64,000 bases of DNA from Haberlea rhodopensis (lineage: Eukaryota; Streptophyta; Magnoliopsida; Lamiales; Gesneriaceae): positions 4,092,001-4,156,000 of the forward strand of contig CAJQUN010000009.1 in NCBI GenBank assembly GCA_907163345.1. Direction: 5' to 3'. A program made the translations under genes and the position numbers. Each line of letters begins with the position of its first letter. Positions within the stretch are counted from its first letter, which is position 1. Below the pieces are notes generated by a model. That model ran no database searches and was not told the DNA's origin. It saw only the letters and a list, made by a program, of their open reading frames with translations. Positions 49,401-59,913 of this stretch are shown here, piece by piece.

Positions 49401-49779
49401 TTTGGTTTTATAGCTTCACGAATATTTAAGATCATACTATGTTCTTGCTTCATTGTAAAGTTTAGTAGTGATATATTCCAGATGTATTGATTACGTCTAG
49501 ATTATGGCATATGATCCGTTTCAAATAAATGTTTTCATTGTAGCAAAAAAGTTGTAAAAGACAGCAAGTAACCCAAATCTTGTTGAGTTTTCTTTTTTAG
49601 CGATTCATGCTTATTCCCAAATAGCACCTGACCAGGTTTCCCTTGATTACTTGCTTACACAACTGAGATTGCACGTGCAGACAGAACCTGAATTCAGGCC
49701 ACCGATGTCTGAAGTGGTGCAGGACCTTATACAAATGATAAGGAAAGAATCTCCTAGTAGATCGTCGGACGGAGATTAA
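40405..49779 (+). CDS. SRF3: STRUBBELIG-RECEPTOR FAMILY protein (SRF1/SRF3-like), LRR receptor-like pseudokinase
   Basis: Sixteen exons: 40405-40513, 41087-41222, 41306-41377, 41598-41663, 41816-41890, 42058-42129, 42217-42288, 42366-42431, 42515-42580, 43724-44145, 44467-44885, 47582-47853, 48181-48319, 49002-49138, 49222-49378, 49681-49779; all phases match, 792 aa. Order: signal peptide, SRF N-terminal domain (TNPNDVAAINSLY, GGDPCGQPWQGV), about six LRRs each roughly one 66-75-nt exon, a Pro/Ser-rich stalk, a membrane helix (about 319-341), a juxtamembrane region with a PPPPSPPP run, and a kinase-like domain (about 495-770). The kinase has GGGMLGNV and AIKK, but HRN replaces HRD (VIHRNFKS) and DCG replaces DFG (VSDCGLAP), so it is probably catalytically dead, as for STRUBBELIG itself. 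SRF3/SRF1 assignment is by overall resemblance; a paralogue is possible. Confidence 0.92.
46493..47275 (+). repeat. Tandem duplication (about 387 bp x 2) in SRF intron 11
   Basis: Copy 1 is 46493-46879 and copy 2 is 46880-47275. Shared runs include AATGTCTATGTTTACCTTGC, AAGAAAGTTTTTGAAATAAG, CTTGGCATCTAACTTCTCTT and ACAGTTGGAACATATGCTGT. A few substitutions and indels separate them. Both lie in the 2.7-kb intron 44886-47581. Confidence 0.93.
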
Positions 49780-50364
49780 CCTGGATTACATGACACCACG
49801 TGGTGAAAATTGGTTACAGGCTACATGAATTAGCGGTCAATCAAGGCACAGATCGTGAGGGGAAAAAGAAGCTTTGGGATTATTGTGCCTCCATACACTA
49901 GAAGTTCTCGCGGTGCCAGCTTTCTCGAGAAGATATCTGTGTAACGATCCATGAATGGCTTTCCATGATGGTTGCCTATTAATTCATTTGTGTTATTTTA
50001 ATGTTGGAGAAAATAACTATTTCTTGATTATTATCATTCTTAGAAGTGCAATTTTTTCAGGGTGTATATTTTCCATTCGTTCGAGGACTTTGTGGTGGCC
50101 CGAGGCTAAATGCATTTCGCTAGACCTAAATGCAAGGGACACTTTATTGTTTCTTATGAGTTAATAAAATCAAAAGTCGTAAGAACATATTCGGGCAAAA
50201 ATGTGCAATTTACTTCTTTTATTCAAAAGATAGTAAAGTGGACAAGACAATAATTTCGTAGATGTTTAAATTTTGTGCAAACCTTTCCACATATTTGTTA
50301 GATTCTTGGCCATGACTTGCTCAACGATCGAGGACTATGGGTTATCTCAAGTAGGGATTGACAA
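49780..50364. other. 3'UTR and flank of the SRF gene
   Basis: No coding region. The 3'UTR probably extends to about 50170. The sequence ends at the copia LTR. Confidence 0.5.
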
Positions 50365-53300
50365 TTGAAGAGAAATACTCGTGAGTGAACTGAAAAACTT
50401 GGATGATTTCATCCTTTGCATTGCCACCTTTATATACATGTATACAGCATACAAGAATCCCTAGAATCCTCTATTTTCCTACCTAGTAATTCACTATAAT
50501 GGTATATGTATAATGATATATGCAAGTTTCCAAATCAGTCATAATGTAATTCACGATAATTGCTAGTTGCCTAATTTGATATATTTATTCCTAGTAACAT
50601 CCCCCTGAAATTGATGCTGGGAGATTAGAAAGCATCAATTTGTTGACAAGAAACTCATGACGTGGGCGAGAGAGAGCCTTGGTAAAAATATCAGCAATCT
50701 GAAGAGTGGATGAAGTATGTGGGAGAGTAATAACATTATAATCATAAGCCTCACGGATGTAGTGACAATCCACCTCGATGTGCTTGGTACGCTCATGGAA
50801 TACCGGATTAGCTGTGATTCGCACAGCACTGGTATTGTCAACATGAAGAGGTGTAGGAGAAATATGACCAAAACCAAGTTCAGTCAATAAACGTCGCAAC
50901 CATACAATTTCAGAACATGCCGAAGACATGGAACGATATTCAGATTCCGTTGAGGACTTAGACACGCGGTCTTGTTTCTTACTTTCCAAGAGATCAATGC
51001 GAAACCAAGAAACATGCACCAACCCGAAACTAATCGACGAGTGTTGGGGCATCCGGCCCAATCTGCGTCACTGTAGGCAATTAGTCAATTGGGGAGTGGA
51101 GCGGAAAGAAGAGCCCACGAGTAGATGTAGCCTTCAAGTAGCGAATAATGCGATGAACAGCTGTGAGATAAAGATGTCGGGGGGCCTGCATGAATTGACT
51201 AACTTGTTGAACCGCAAACGAAATATCAGGACGAGTAATTGTCAGATAGTTAAGACTCCCAACAAGCTGACGATACAAGGATGGATTAGATAGAAACTCG
51301 CCCTCATCATCATGATATTTCACATTGACTTCTAATGGGGTATCAGCAGTGCGGCCATGTTGAAGACCGGCCAAGGAGATCAAATCTTGTGTGTACTTGT
51401 TCTGATGCAGGCAGGTACCAGTGGGAGTAGACAACACCTCAAGACCCAGAAAACATTGCAAGGGACCCAAATCCTTCATATGAAACGAGCGCTGAAGATG
51501 CTTTTGTAACTCAGAAATCAAGATTGAGTTGGTGCCAGTAATAACAATGTCATCGACATACACCAAAAGAAGAACAATGCCATGAGTGGTTGTGCAGAAA
51601 AATAAAGAAGAATCATACTGACTTTTTGTAAAGGAGAGACGGAGAAGTGTGGTCCGAAATTTATCAAACCAAGCACGAGGAACCTGTTTCAAACCATAGA
51701 GAGATCGCCGAAGCTTACAGACTGTCGAGGAAGGTGTAGAAAACATCCCGGGTGGAGGAGTCATATAAATATCTTCCTTAAGATCGCCATGTAAGAAGGC
51801 ATTTTTGACATCCATCTGATGCAAGGGCCAATGCTGAGAGGCGGCAATAGCAAGAACGAGCCGTACAGTAGTCATTTTAGCGACAGGAGCAAAGGTTTCA
51901 TCATAATCTACCCCATACTCTTGATGGTTTCCCTTAGCCACTAATCTAGCTTTGTAGCGTTCAAGACTCCCATCGGCACGTAACTTGATCGAGTATACCC
52001 ATTTAGAACCAATCGAGTAACACCCGCAGGACAAGGAACGAGATCCCAAGTGTTATTTTCCAATAGAGCATGAATTTCCTCATGCATTGCTTTCACCCAA
52101 CGAGCTTGCTTGGCAGCCTGAGAATAAGAATTAGGAACAACAATATCGGCTAAAGTAGCAGATAAACCATACCTAGCAGGAGGTCGAATAGTGCGTGAGG
52201 AACGTCGAAGAGTAACTTGGCCTGGTGATGGATCAGGATCGGGAGGAGGCGATGAGAGGGGTGGCCGACGCCGCTGATAGACCATGTTTGGTTTGAAACG
52301 TTCAGGAGATGAAACAAGAACATCAAAGCTAGGAAGTAAAACAGGAGCCGTGGAAGGAACATGATGCTGAAAATAGTATTGATATTCAAAGAAAGTGACA
52401 TTTCGAGAGATGCGCATGCGGTTAGAAAGCATATCGTAGCACACATAGCCCTTGTGGGCAGTATTATAGCCCATGAAAGCACACCGAACAGATTGAGCAG
52501 CAAGTTTGTGACGTTCGTGAGAAGGTAAGTGAACAAAGCAGGTACTACTAAATGTTCGTAGAAGATGATAGTTCGGATGTATGCCATGTAAGCGAAAGTA
52601 TGGCGACTCAAAATTCAAGGATTGAGAAGGGAGACGATTAATAAGATAGAAAGCTGTAGATAAAGCCTCAACCCAAAATGTAGATGGTACCGAAGATTCT
52701 AAGAGCAGAGTACGAACCATGTCTAACAAGTGGCGATTTTTCCGTTCGGCAACGCCATTTTGTTGAGGGGTATATGGACATGAGCGTTGAGAGACAATGC
52801 CTTTCTGTTGCAAAAAAGCCTGAAAGGCATGAGACATATATTCACCGCCATTGTCAGAGCGAAGACACTTAATAGTGGTGGAAAACTGAGTTTCAACATA
52901 AGCAACGAAAGTCCCAAATACAGCAAAGAGTTCAGCTTTCGAACGAAGAAAATACACCCACGTAAAGCGACTAAAGTCATCAATGAAAGTCACAAAATAC
53001 TTATAATGAGCATGTGAAGTAACAGGAGCAATACCCCAAATATCACTATGAATGAGGTCAAAACAAGCATGAGTACGACTACCAGGATACGGAAATGATA
53101 AAATCTTACTCTTGCCAAGTTTGCAAGTGGAACAATCAAGTAATGAAGAAGTAGTAATTGAATGTGTATTTCCCAAAAAATCATTCTTCATTAAATGTAA
53201 TAAAACAACATTATTGGGATGATCCAAACGGGTATGCCAACTAGCAGTCTTTTGCGGAATAGTAAAACAAGATAACGATAAATGAGGTGAAATGGTAAAC

Positions 53301-54075
53301 TGGAGAGGAAACATGCGTCCCACTTTAGGCCCCCTCGCGATCACCTTCCCCGATACCTGATCCTGCACAAGACAACCATCATGTGAGAAATTGACATTGC
53401 AATGATTGTCAACCAATTGACCAACAGAGATCAAACTAGTAGATAGTCCATGAGAGACGAAGACATCTTTAAATGAAGAGTTAATGTCACCGATATGTGT
53501 AATCGGAAGATTATGGCCATTAGCGATTTGAATGTGTTGACTACCATTATATTGGCGAAGCTTGCGTAAATAATTAGAGGAACCAGTCATATGGTTCGAT
53601 GCCCCGGAATCAACAAACCAAGGGGATGAAACATTCTTACCGTTGCCGTGAAGTCCAAAAGCAGAAAATGCGGAAATAATCATTTGCTGAACCATGTCAG
53701 GTGTAAGAGGTTGCGCAGTGGGAGCTGGCAATGTGGTGCTGGCCGGAGGAGAGTCGGAACCAGGTGGTGCAACAACAGCGTGAAAGGCTTTAGCACGACG
53801 ATTCTGAGGACATGTAGGACATTCGGCAATAATGTGATCCTTTTGTTTACAATAACCACAAAACGTTTTATGACAATGCTTAGCAATATGCCCAAATCCC
53901 TTGCAACTGTAACACTGAGTGGAGCCACGACCATGGGGCTTACCGGTCGCAGCATATGCAACATTAACAACTTCAGAATCCGCCGGAGAGGAATGAAGTG
54001 TGGTTTGAGTGACCAAACGTTTTGAGCAGCCTAAGGCCTCAAAATTAGCATCTAAATTTTTGCCAAGAGTTTTTT
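50365..54075 (-). mobile_element. Ty1/copia element, minus strand, 5' end truncated
   Basis: Right to left: part of gag with zinc knuckles, protease, integrase, RT, RNase H, then a 3' LTR (about 50365-50597). On the minus strand a polypurine tract CAGGGGGA precedes TGTTACTAGG, the LTR start at 50597. The left LTR edge is placed at TGACAATTG (50365) by motif only. No 5' LTR or gag N-terminus is found; the sequence changes near 54060-54120 to a LINE fragment. The coding region is broken by a few frameshifts, so it is inactive but not old-looking. Confidence 0.85.
50591..54016 (-). pseudogene. copia gag-pol remnant
   Basis: 54016-51941: two CX2CX4HX4C knuckles (CYSCKGFGHIAKHC, CGYCKQKDHIIAEC), protease WFVDSGASNHMTG, integrase with IHSDIWG, LRSDNGGEY and PQQNGVAERKN (the D-D-E set is complete). 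52049-51081, after a frameshift: RT with YKARLVAKGNHQ, FLHGDLKEDIYM and YVDDIVITG. 51061-50591, after another break: RNase H SSTESEYRSMS, VDNTSAVRI, TKHIEVDCHYIRE. A segment of RNase H between 51081 and 51061 is missing. Confidence 0.88.
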
Positions 54076-54149
54076 AATGAGGTTCAATGAGGCACATGCG
54101 AGGAGTACCACAAGAAGACAACATTTAGCAACTACTTCCTAGACGAAAC

Positions 54150-54645
54150 CACAACATGGTATTGTAAAGATCAACTATGACGCTGATGTACCTTACCAAG
54201 CACCCTATGTTGGATTGGGAGTTGTGGCAAGGGATGAAGATGGAAGGGTAATTGCATGGGAGAGGAGGAAGGTGAGAGGTCAGTTTAGTCCAGAGGTTGC
54301 GGAGTCCCGTGCTGCAAAGACGGCGGTGGCTTTGGCTCTCTCACTCTTGGCCTAATGTGATGCTGGAAGGTGACTGCTTAGCGTTTGCAGAGGAGAGGTC
54401 GATGCATTGAATGCAAGGAGAGGTCGTGGTCTCAAGCAGACGTTATTTTGACAAGATTCATTTTTCTAAACAGTTCTTTCAATCTTTTTTTAGTTTATTT
54501 GTCCTTAGCGCTATGAATGATATTGATCATAGACTAGTCAGTGATGTGTTGTTTAACTATAGTAGTGGTGTGGATTTACCACTTAACATTTTGTAATCAC
54601 TCTCTTGATTAATGATATTATCATATTTCTTCTCAAAAAAAATAA
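54150..54645 (+). mobile_element. 5'-truncated LINE 3' end (RNase H + 3'UTR + poly(A))
   Basis: The plus strand reads VKINYDADVPYQAPYVGLGV, VARDEDGRVIAWERRKVRG and ESRAAKTAVALALSLL, the RNase H domain of plant LINEs, then a stop near 54355, a 3'UTR and an A-run at about 54636-54644. Confidence 0.75.
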
Positions 54646-55009
54646 TTGATGGAATTAGTGCACCACCTCGTACTAATGTACATTTGTTGCATAATAACTC
54701 ATTTTACGAGGGTGGTTATCATAAATACGTATAACATCTTTAAGTTAAAGTTTAGTTATTAATGAAACAAACTTAATAATTTAATAAGAAAAAACCTAAA
54801 GGGTTTTAAAAAAAAAACTGTTTAGCAATTAACTAAAATTAAGAAAATTAAATTAAATCAAACCTCATAAAGTACTTCAATTGTATACTGAACTCGATAT
54901 TTAACTGTTGGGATTCACGACTAAATTGTAAGGGTTTTTTTTAATAAATTATTCGAAAAAAAATTATATTAACAAAATAACCGATTTTGTATTGCTTTAT
55001 TAAAGTAAC

Positions 55010-55220
55010 ATAAGTTGCCATCGATTTGAAGTCGTCATCTCTGATGACGTCTTTAAATTTTTTTAAAAATATGATTGAAGGCGCCATCTGAGATGACGTC
55101 TTCAATATAATTTTTTTTATATCAGATGTCCCCTTCCATATAAAGTTTTTTTATGGCGTCTTTCATATAAAAAAATTTTTATATAGAAGGCGTCATATCA
55201 GATGACTCCTTCCATATACA
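55010..55220. repeat. Palindromic modules, left cluster
   Basis: Modules with GATGACG(T/C)CTTC facing GAAGGCG(C/T)CATC at about 55028, 55078, 55125 and 55185, separated by AT-rich spacers. Confidence 0.8.
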
Positions 55221-55899
55221 TTTTTTATATATATATAAAAAGATACGTATAATTAATATGCTATAAAATACCAATGTTAATGTTTCAAATTGTTTAGTGG
55301 TTGGGTGCAACCTTCATTATCACTGTCTAAAATGTAAATTTAAGTATCATTATATGTACAATAATTTTTATATTATGTTAATTTTTTAATATTGTTATAT
55401 TCTCAAAAAAATAAGAATATGGAGAATATGAATGTGAGAATATAAAAAAAATATTATTTATATATTATACTTAATATAAAAATGTTCCTTGTATCTCTTG
55501 AAATTAGTTGTTTGACATTCGAATAGTATTTGTTAAATATTGCATCAGTTATCCATAACTTATAATTTTTCTTTGAGATATATTTAATGTGAATTTTAAA
55601 ATAATTATTTTTAATCTATTTGTTATTATGCATTTATGCATATTTATATACAACATCCTTCCAATTTATTTTCCTTATTGTTATTAAAAACTACATTATA
55701 ATTTTCATTTATTTATATTTTGAACAAAGTTGTACTCACAATTTCGATGCCCTCGAACTGTACCACGTTCGTAGTCAATAATTGGTTACTTTATATTTTA
55801 TCAGACAATTAATTAACCCATAATTAACATACGTATAATATAAATATGAGATCACGCCTTAAATATATAAAAAAAATTATATGAAGCCTTCTATATAAT

Positions 55900-56260
55900 T
55901 GTTTTTATATGTAAGGCGCTATCTTAGATTAATCAAATAGGAAATTCATATTTTGATTAATCATAGTAAGATTTAATTTACGGAATCATAATTTGTACAA
56001 ATCAATCGCATTATTCATACGTAAAATTGACTTGATGGCTACGATTTATATAGAAGGTGCTAAGATGACGCATTCTATAAAAAAAATTATATAGAATGCG
56101 CCGTCTGAGATGACACATTATGTATATATATAAAGAAATTATATGGAAGGCGCCATCTCAGATGACGTCTTCTATATAAAAAAAATTATATTGAAGGCGG
56201 TAATCTCAGATGGCGCCTTCAATCATATATTTTTTTTAAAATAATTAAATACGCCATCAG
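55900..56260. repeat. Palindromic modules, right cluster
   Basis: Modules at about 55910, 56053, 56093, 56148 and 56195; the best is GGCGCCATCTCAGATGACG at about 56150. They are like the left cluster but spaced 40-55 bp in the right part. Confidence 0.8.
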
Positions 56261-56430
56261 ATTGGGTTACTTTATTAAAGTAACCCAAAATCGATTATTT
56301 TGTTAATATATATATTTTTTTGAATATTTAATTAATAAAATAACCCAAAATCGATTATTTTGTTAATATATCTATATATATATATATATAATATGTTGTA
56401 GAATATTTTATTAAAAAACCCAAATTGTAA

Positions 56431-56864
56431 AGCCAGTGTTGTTTGCAAAGAATAAATTGCTATGTATATTTTCATGCTGATTTTGTCTAAAATTAATAAT
56501 TTATCAAGAAATCACATAAAAATTATTAAAAGAAGGAATTTGTCATTATTTATAAAACTTATATATATGAATTTTTTAGGGAAAAAATTAGGTGTATGGA
56601 ATTGTGAATTCGAATTTCAGGACCGATTTACAAATTACACCCGATCGTTGCTAATCCATTTCATTTATCCTGTTCATTTTTTCCAAAAACCAGATGACGG
56701 ATCCTAGTCACGGTTTCCTTCACACTTCTTAATGGCTACTTTTTCCTCCACAGTTCCGCTATGCCCTCCATTAGTCTGCCCCAAACTAGAAACATATATC
56801 TAAAGTAACATATTCATACAAATAGAGTAAATACCAAGAAAGAATCTCAAAGAAAAAAAGAAAA
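56431..56864 (+). other. Upstream region of the choline transporter-like gene
   Basis: No ORF with family character. Presumed promoter and 5'UTR; a certain TATA box cannot be chosen. Confidence 0.45.
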
Positions 56865-59338
56865 ATGAGAGGGACATTGAGGCCTGTTGTGGGGAGGAAC
56901 GCATCAAGTGATGGGAATGGTGGAACGAGGAATGTAAACAATGATATCATAAAGCACAACAGAAAGTGCAGAGATGTTGTGTTTCTTGTGATGTTCAGTG
57001 GGTTCTGGGTGGCAATGATTGTAAACTCCAGTTTTGGATTTAGCAAAGGAAACCCGTTGAGGTGAATCACTTTAAGCTAGTTGCCTTTTCGCTATTTCTT
57101 GATACTACAGATGGGTATGGTAGGCAGCACTGAGCTATTTTTTATGACTTTGTTGTAAGAAAAATTCCATCTTTCTCCTTCTGTCTAAGTAAGAATTGCT
57201 TCACTGTTTATCATTTTGCCTAATTGTTTGGTTTTGGTTCTTATACGTGCGCGTGAAAATTTTTTCCCCTGAAGTTTGAATCCACATTTTGGGCACCATT
57301 TATGGTTGAGCGGCTGTCCATAAATCGGTGCATGTGAAAGTCATGAAAAACTATAGGCTAAGTTTGTGAATCTTGACAGAGTTTGGTTTCCACTGATTGT
57401 TTGGCTTTCCCATTCTGTTTTGGGTACTGTCAAGGATATTAGCTATATAATAATATTTGATTTGATATGATATTATTTGATTTGTCATATAGATGGTAAT
57501 TAGCATATTTGGCCGAATCTTAGGTATTCTTATACATGTATATTATACTATATAATGGAATAAGTGCTCTATTGAAAGAGCATTGAGTTTGGTATTAAGA
57601 TTCAGATTTATTGACATGGTATCAGAGCCGATCTAAAAAAAGGGAGCTAGTGTTTGCAGGTTACGTTGGGCTTCTGCCCCAGCCTTAGTCGCCTTCGTTC
57701 CGGCGGCGGAGGTGATGGGGGCAAGAGGTGGTTGTTATTTCTTTTTTATTTTCTTCCCTTTGCGTTTCTTCTTCGTGGATCTCTGTCCCAATTTTTTTGT
57801 TGTTGACTTTTTTTTTCTTCATCGGATTTTTGCCCGATTGTGTGTCGCGCACTTTAGGGTTTTGCATTTCTGTGTTATGGCGCTCGGCGGTTCTGAGAGA
57901 CAGTTGTGTCGCGATTTCTGGTTCCGGGCATGCGGTGGCTGTGTTGCTGGGGTGTCTTCTTTGTCGTTTCTTTCGGAAGGATTCTTCGTTTTGTGGATTC
58001 TGCTCGATTTGGGTACCTATGTGACCACATTTCTTCTGATTTGTTGTGTTGATCGGTACTTTTGCCGTGGAGTTTGCGGCTTCCTTGCACGGTAGTTGTG
58101 TGTTTGAGCCTTGCACGGTAGTTGTGTGGTTTAGCCTTGCACGGTTGTTGTGCGTGTGAGCTTTGCACGATAGTTGTGCTTTTAAGCCTTGCATGGGTGT
58201 TGTGCGTTTATACTTTTGTCGCGGTGCGAGACGTATTTTGCACAAGTGTTTGCGACGGAGTTGCCCGACTGGGGTGTTGATTCTTCTGAGGTAAATTATT
58301 TGGATTGACAAATTGATGTTTTTTTGATCGACCAACATCAATTTGAGGGGAGATGTCAAGGATATTAGCTATATATAATAATATTTGATTTGATATGATA
58401 TTATTTGATTTGTCATATAGATGGTAATTAGCATATTTGGCAGAATCTTAGGTATTCTTATGCATGTAATATTATACTATATAATGGAATAAGTGCTCTA
58501 TTGAAAGAGCATTGAGTTTGGTATTAAGATTCAGATTTATTGACTGGAACCTTTTTCTGATTAAATGGTGAGTCTATAAAATCTATTTGCGGATCAGAGA
58601 AACAAAATTGAAGTTCTTCTTGTTGGAATATCTTTACATAAATGTGAGGTCGTTTATATATTCTGTGCTCTAGTTTCTACATTTTTTATAATATCAGGTT
58701 AAACTATGGACTGGATTATAATGGGAACTTGTGTGGTGACAAACATGGTGAGCAAGATCTACGCAAACTGGAGCTCAGATACTGGTTAAACTCTAACCAG
58801 GTCTACCAAACCAGTTTGAAGGACAGCAAATTTGAGCTCTCCAATGCCCGGAGTATTTGCTTAATGGATTGTCCGATCCCATCTGAAGACTCACTAAATT
58901 GGGTCTGCGACTACCCGGAGGGGGATGTTCGTCTATCACTCGACGATTGGATCGACAGAAACTATGATTACTTCGCGGACCTTACTCCTCAACTCAGAAA
59001 CACGTCTCTTCAGCTTCAGGGTCCTTGCTATCCAGTTATATTTCCAACTGTCAATGGTAATTAGAGAGAGTATTACAAAATTCAACATATTAATTTAATT
59101 GCTAATTCTGTAATCAAAGAAAAGCGCATGGTGTTTGGTGAACTTCTGGATTTGAAATGTACTTAGTTTTCTTTTTTAATTTCTCTTGTCAGTTTACTGG
59201 AGCTGTCAGTTCATTGCCAGAGCATTGAATGTTTCTTTGAGGAATTGGGAGGAGATGGGGGGAGTGAAAGTCATAGAGGACATTAAAATTGATAAATACA
59301 TCCACAAATGGATAAACTCTCGGTCATCAGTATTAAAG
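56865..59338 (+). CDS. CHER1: Choline transporter-like protein (CTL1/CHER1-type), first three exons
   Basis: Exons 56865-57061, 58698-59056 and 59193-59338, phases matching, give the first 234 codons; the rest lies beyond the window. Order: cytosolic N-terminus (RGTLRPVVGRNASSDG, HNRKCRDVVFLV), the first membrane helix (about 43-62, VMFSGFWVAMIVNSSFGF), then the large extracellular loop with the family's cysteines and motifs (GLDYNGNLCGDKHG, ELRYWLNSNQVYQ, CLMDCPIPSEDSLNWVCDYP, GPCYPVIFP, VYWSCQFIARALNVS). Family members have ten or so helices and about 700 residues. Arabidopsis CHER1 acts at the trans-Golgi/plasma membrane in sieve plate and lipid/choline homeostasis. The visible frame is intact; whether the 3' part survives the copia insertion cannot be told. 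Confidence 0.9.
57428..57616 (+). repeat. Left LTR of the TRIM-like element
   Basis: TGTCAAGGATATTAGC to TTATTGACA; the primer-binding site starts at 57617. Confidence 0.9.
58083..58211 (+). repeat. 26-bp minisatellite, five copies, inside the TRIM-like element
   Basis: Units at 58083, 58109, 58135, 58161 and 58187 follow CCTTGCACGGTAGTTGTG plus eight variable bases. Changes are mostly single bases. Confidence 0.92.
58354..58545 (+). repeat. Right LTR of the TRIM-like element
   Basis: The same sequence as 57428-57616 with a few changes, including TATATATAATAATA for TATATAATAATA and a final T instead of A. Confidence 0.9.
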
Positions 59339-59669
59339 GTTAGATTGGTTACTTTGCTTCTTTTTTTACTGTTCTTGTAGAAGTGTGTAGCAATGAAATA
59401 GAGTTTTGGAGCCCAGTTCATCTCTGGTTTCCAAGCTAACTTGAGAAGAAAATATCAGACCATCTTGCTCGATGAAAAGTTTTGAGTGATTCGAGCTTAA
59501 TGAAAGTTCATGGGATTGAGAATTAATGGCGGGGTTTGGAATTAAAAAAAATACTCTCACAATTAATTTTCTGACTGTGAAGATTTGAATCTTCTGAAAT
59601 CATTGGTTTGAAGTCGTTCCATTGCATTGATGTTTAAAACTGAAAATGGTTTCTTTCTGTGAATATATC

Positions 59670-59878
59670 TATAAGGGAACCCACATAAATCAGGGTTTTA
59701 ACATAAATCAATAAATCAAGGAATCCATGATTTCCTCTCCGTCATTGCCTCTGAATAGCTGTAACACTAAATGTAATTTTACATTCCTTACATAGACTTA
59801 ATCTTGTAGTATATTAAGGTATACTGTAATGCTTTCACATATTGAAGATAATTACCAAATTATTTGTGTAATCTTATA
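59670..59878 (+). repeat. 5' LTR of the young copia element
   Basis: 209 bp, TATAAGGGAACCC to GTGTAATCTTATA. The left flank is ATATC, the candidate target duplication; its partner lies outside the window. Confidence 0.9.
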
Positions 59879-59913
59879 TGGTATCAGGAGGTTCTTCTCT
59901 TACGAGAACAGAA

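Larger units (their letters stand above)
54932..56421. mobile_element. Non-autonomous MULE relative with perfect 9-bp target duplication
   Basis: The left end GGGTTTTTTTTAATAAA faces the right end TTTATTAAAAAACCC; both continue to an ATATTC-like motif. They are flanked by identical AAATTGTAA (54923-54931 and 56422-56430). No ORF. The ends share AACAAAATAACCG-type sequence with the MULE at 26067, so the two belong to one family. Both halves carry several copies of a palindromic module around GGCGCCATCTGAGATGACG. Confidence 0.9.
57428..58545 (+). mobile_element. TRIM-like non-autonomous LTR retrotransposon in intron 1
   Basis: Two LTRs (57428-57616 and 58354-58545), nearly identical, begin TGTCAAGG; the left ends TTGACA. 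TGGTATCAGAGCC (initiator-Met tRNA binding site) follows the left LTR directly, and a purine tract TTTGAGGGGAGA precedes the right LTR. The flanks GGTAC and GGAAC look like a 5-bp target duplication with one change. The 737-bp interior encodes no gag or pol domain. Size and features fit TRIM/small LARD elements. Confidence 0.9.

Noticed and set aside
52150..52611. 153-codon minus-strand frame overlapping the copia integrase/RT linker
   Set aside because: Alternative frame of the real gag-pol frame; hydrophobic and without motifs.
57685..58359. 224-codon minus-strand frame and the 127-codon plus-strand frame in CTL intron 1
   Set aside because: Both lie in the interior of the TRIM-like element. 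The repeated His-Asn-Arg-Ala pattern comes from the 26-bp minisatellite, and no domain is seen.
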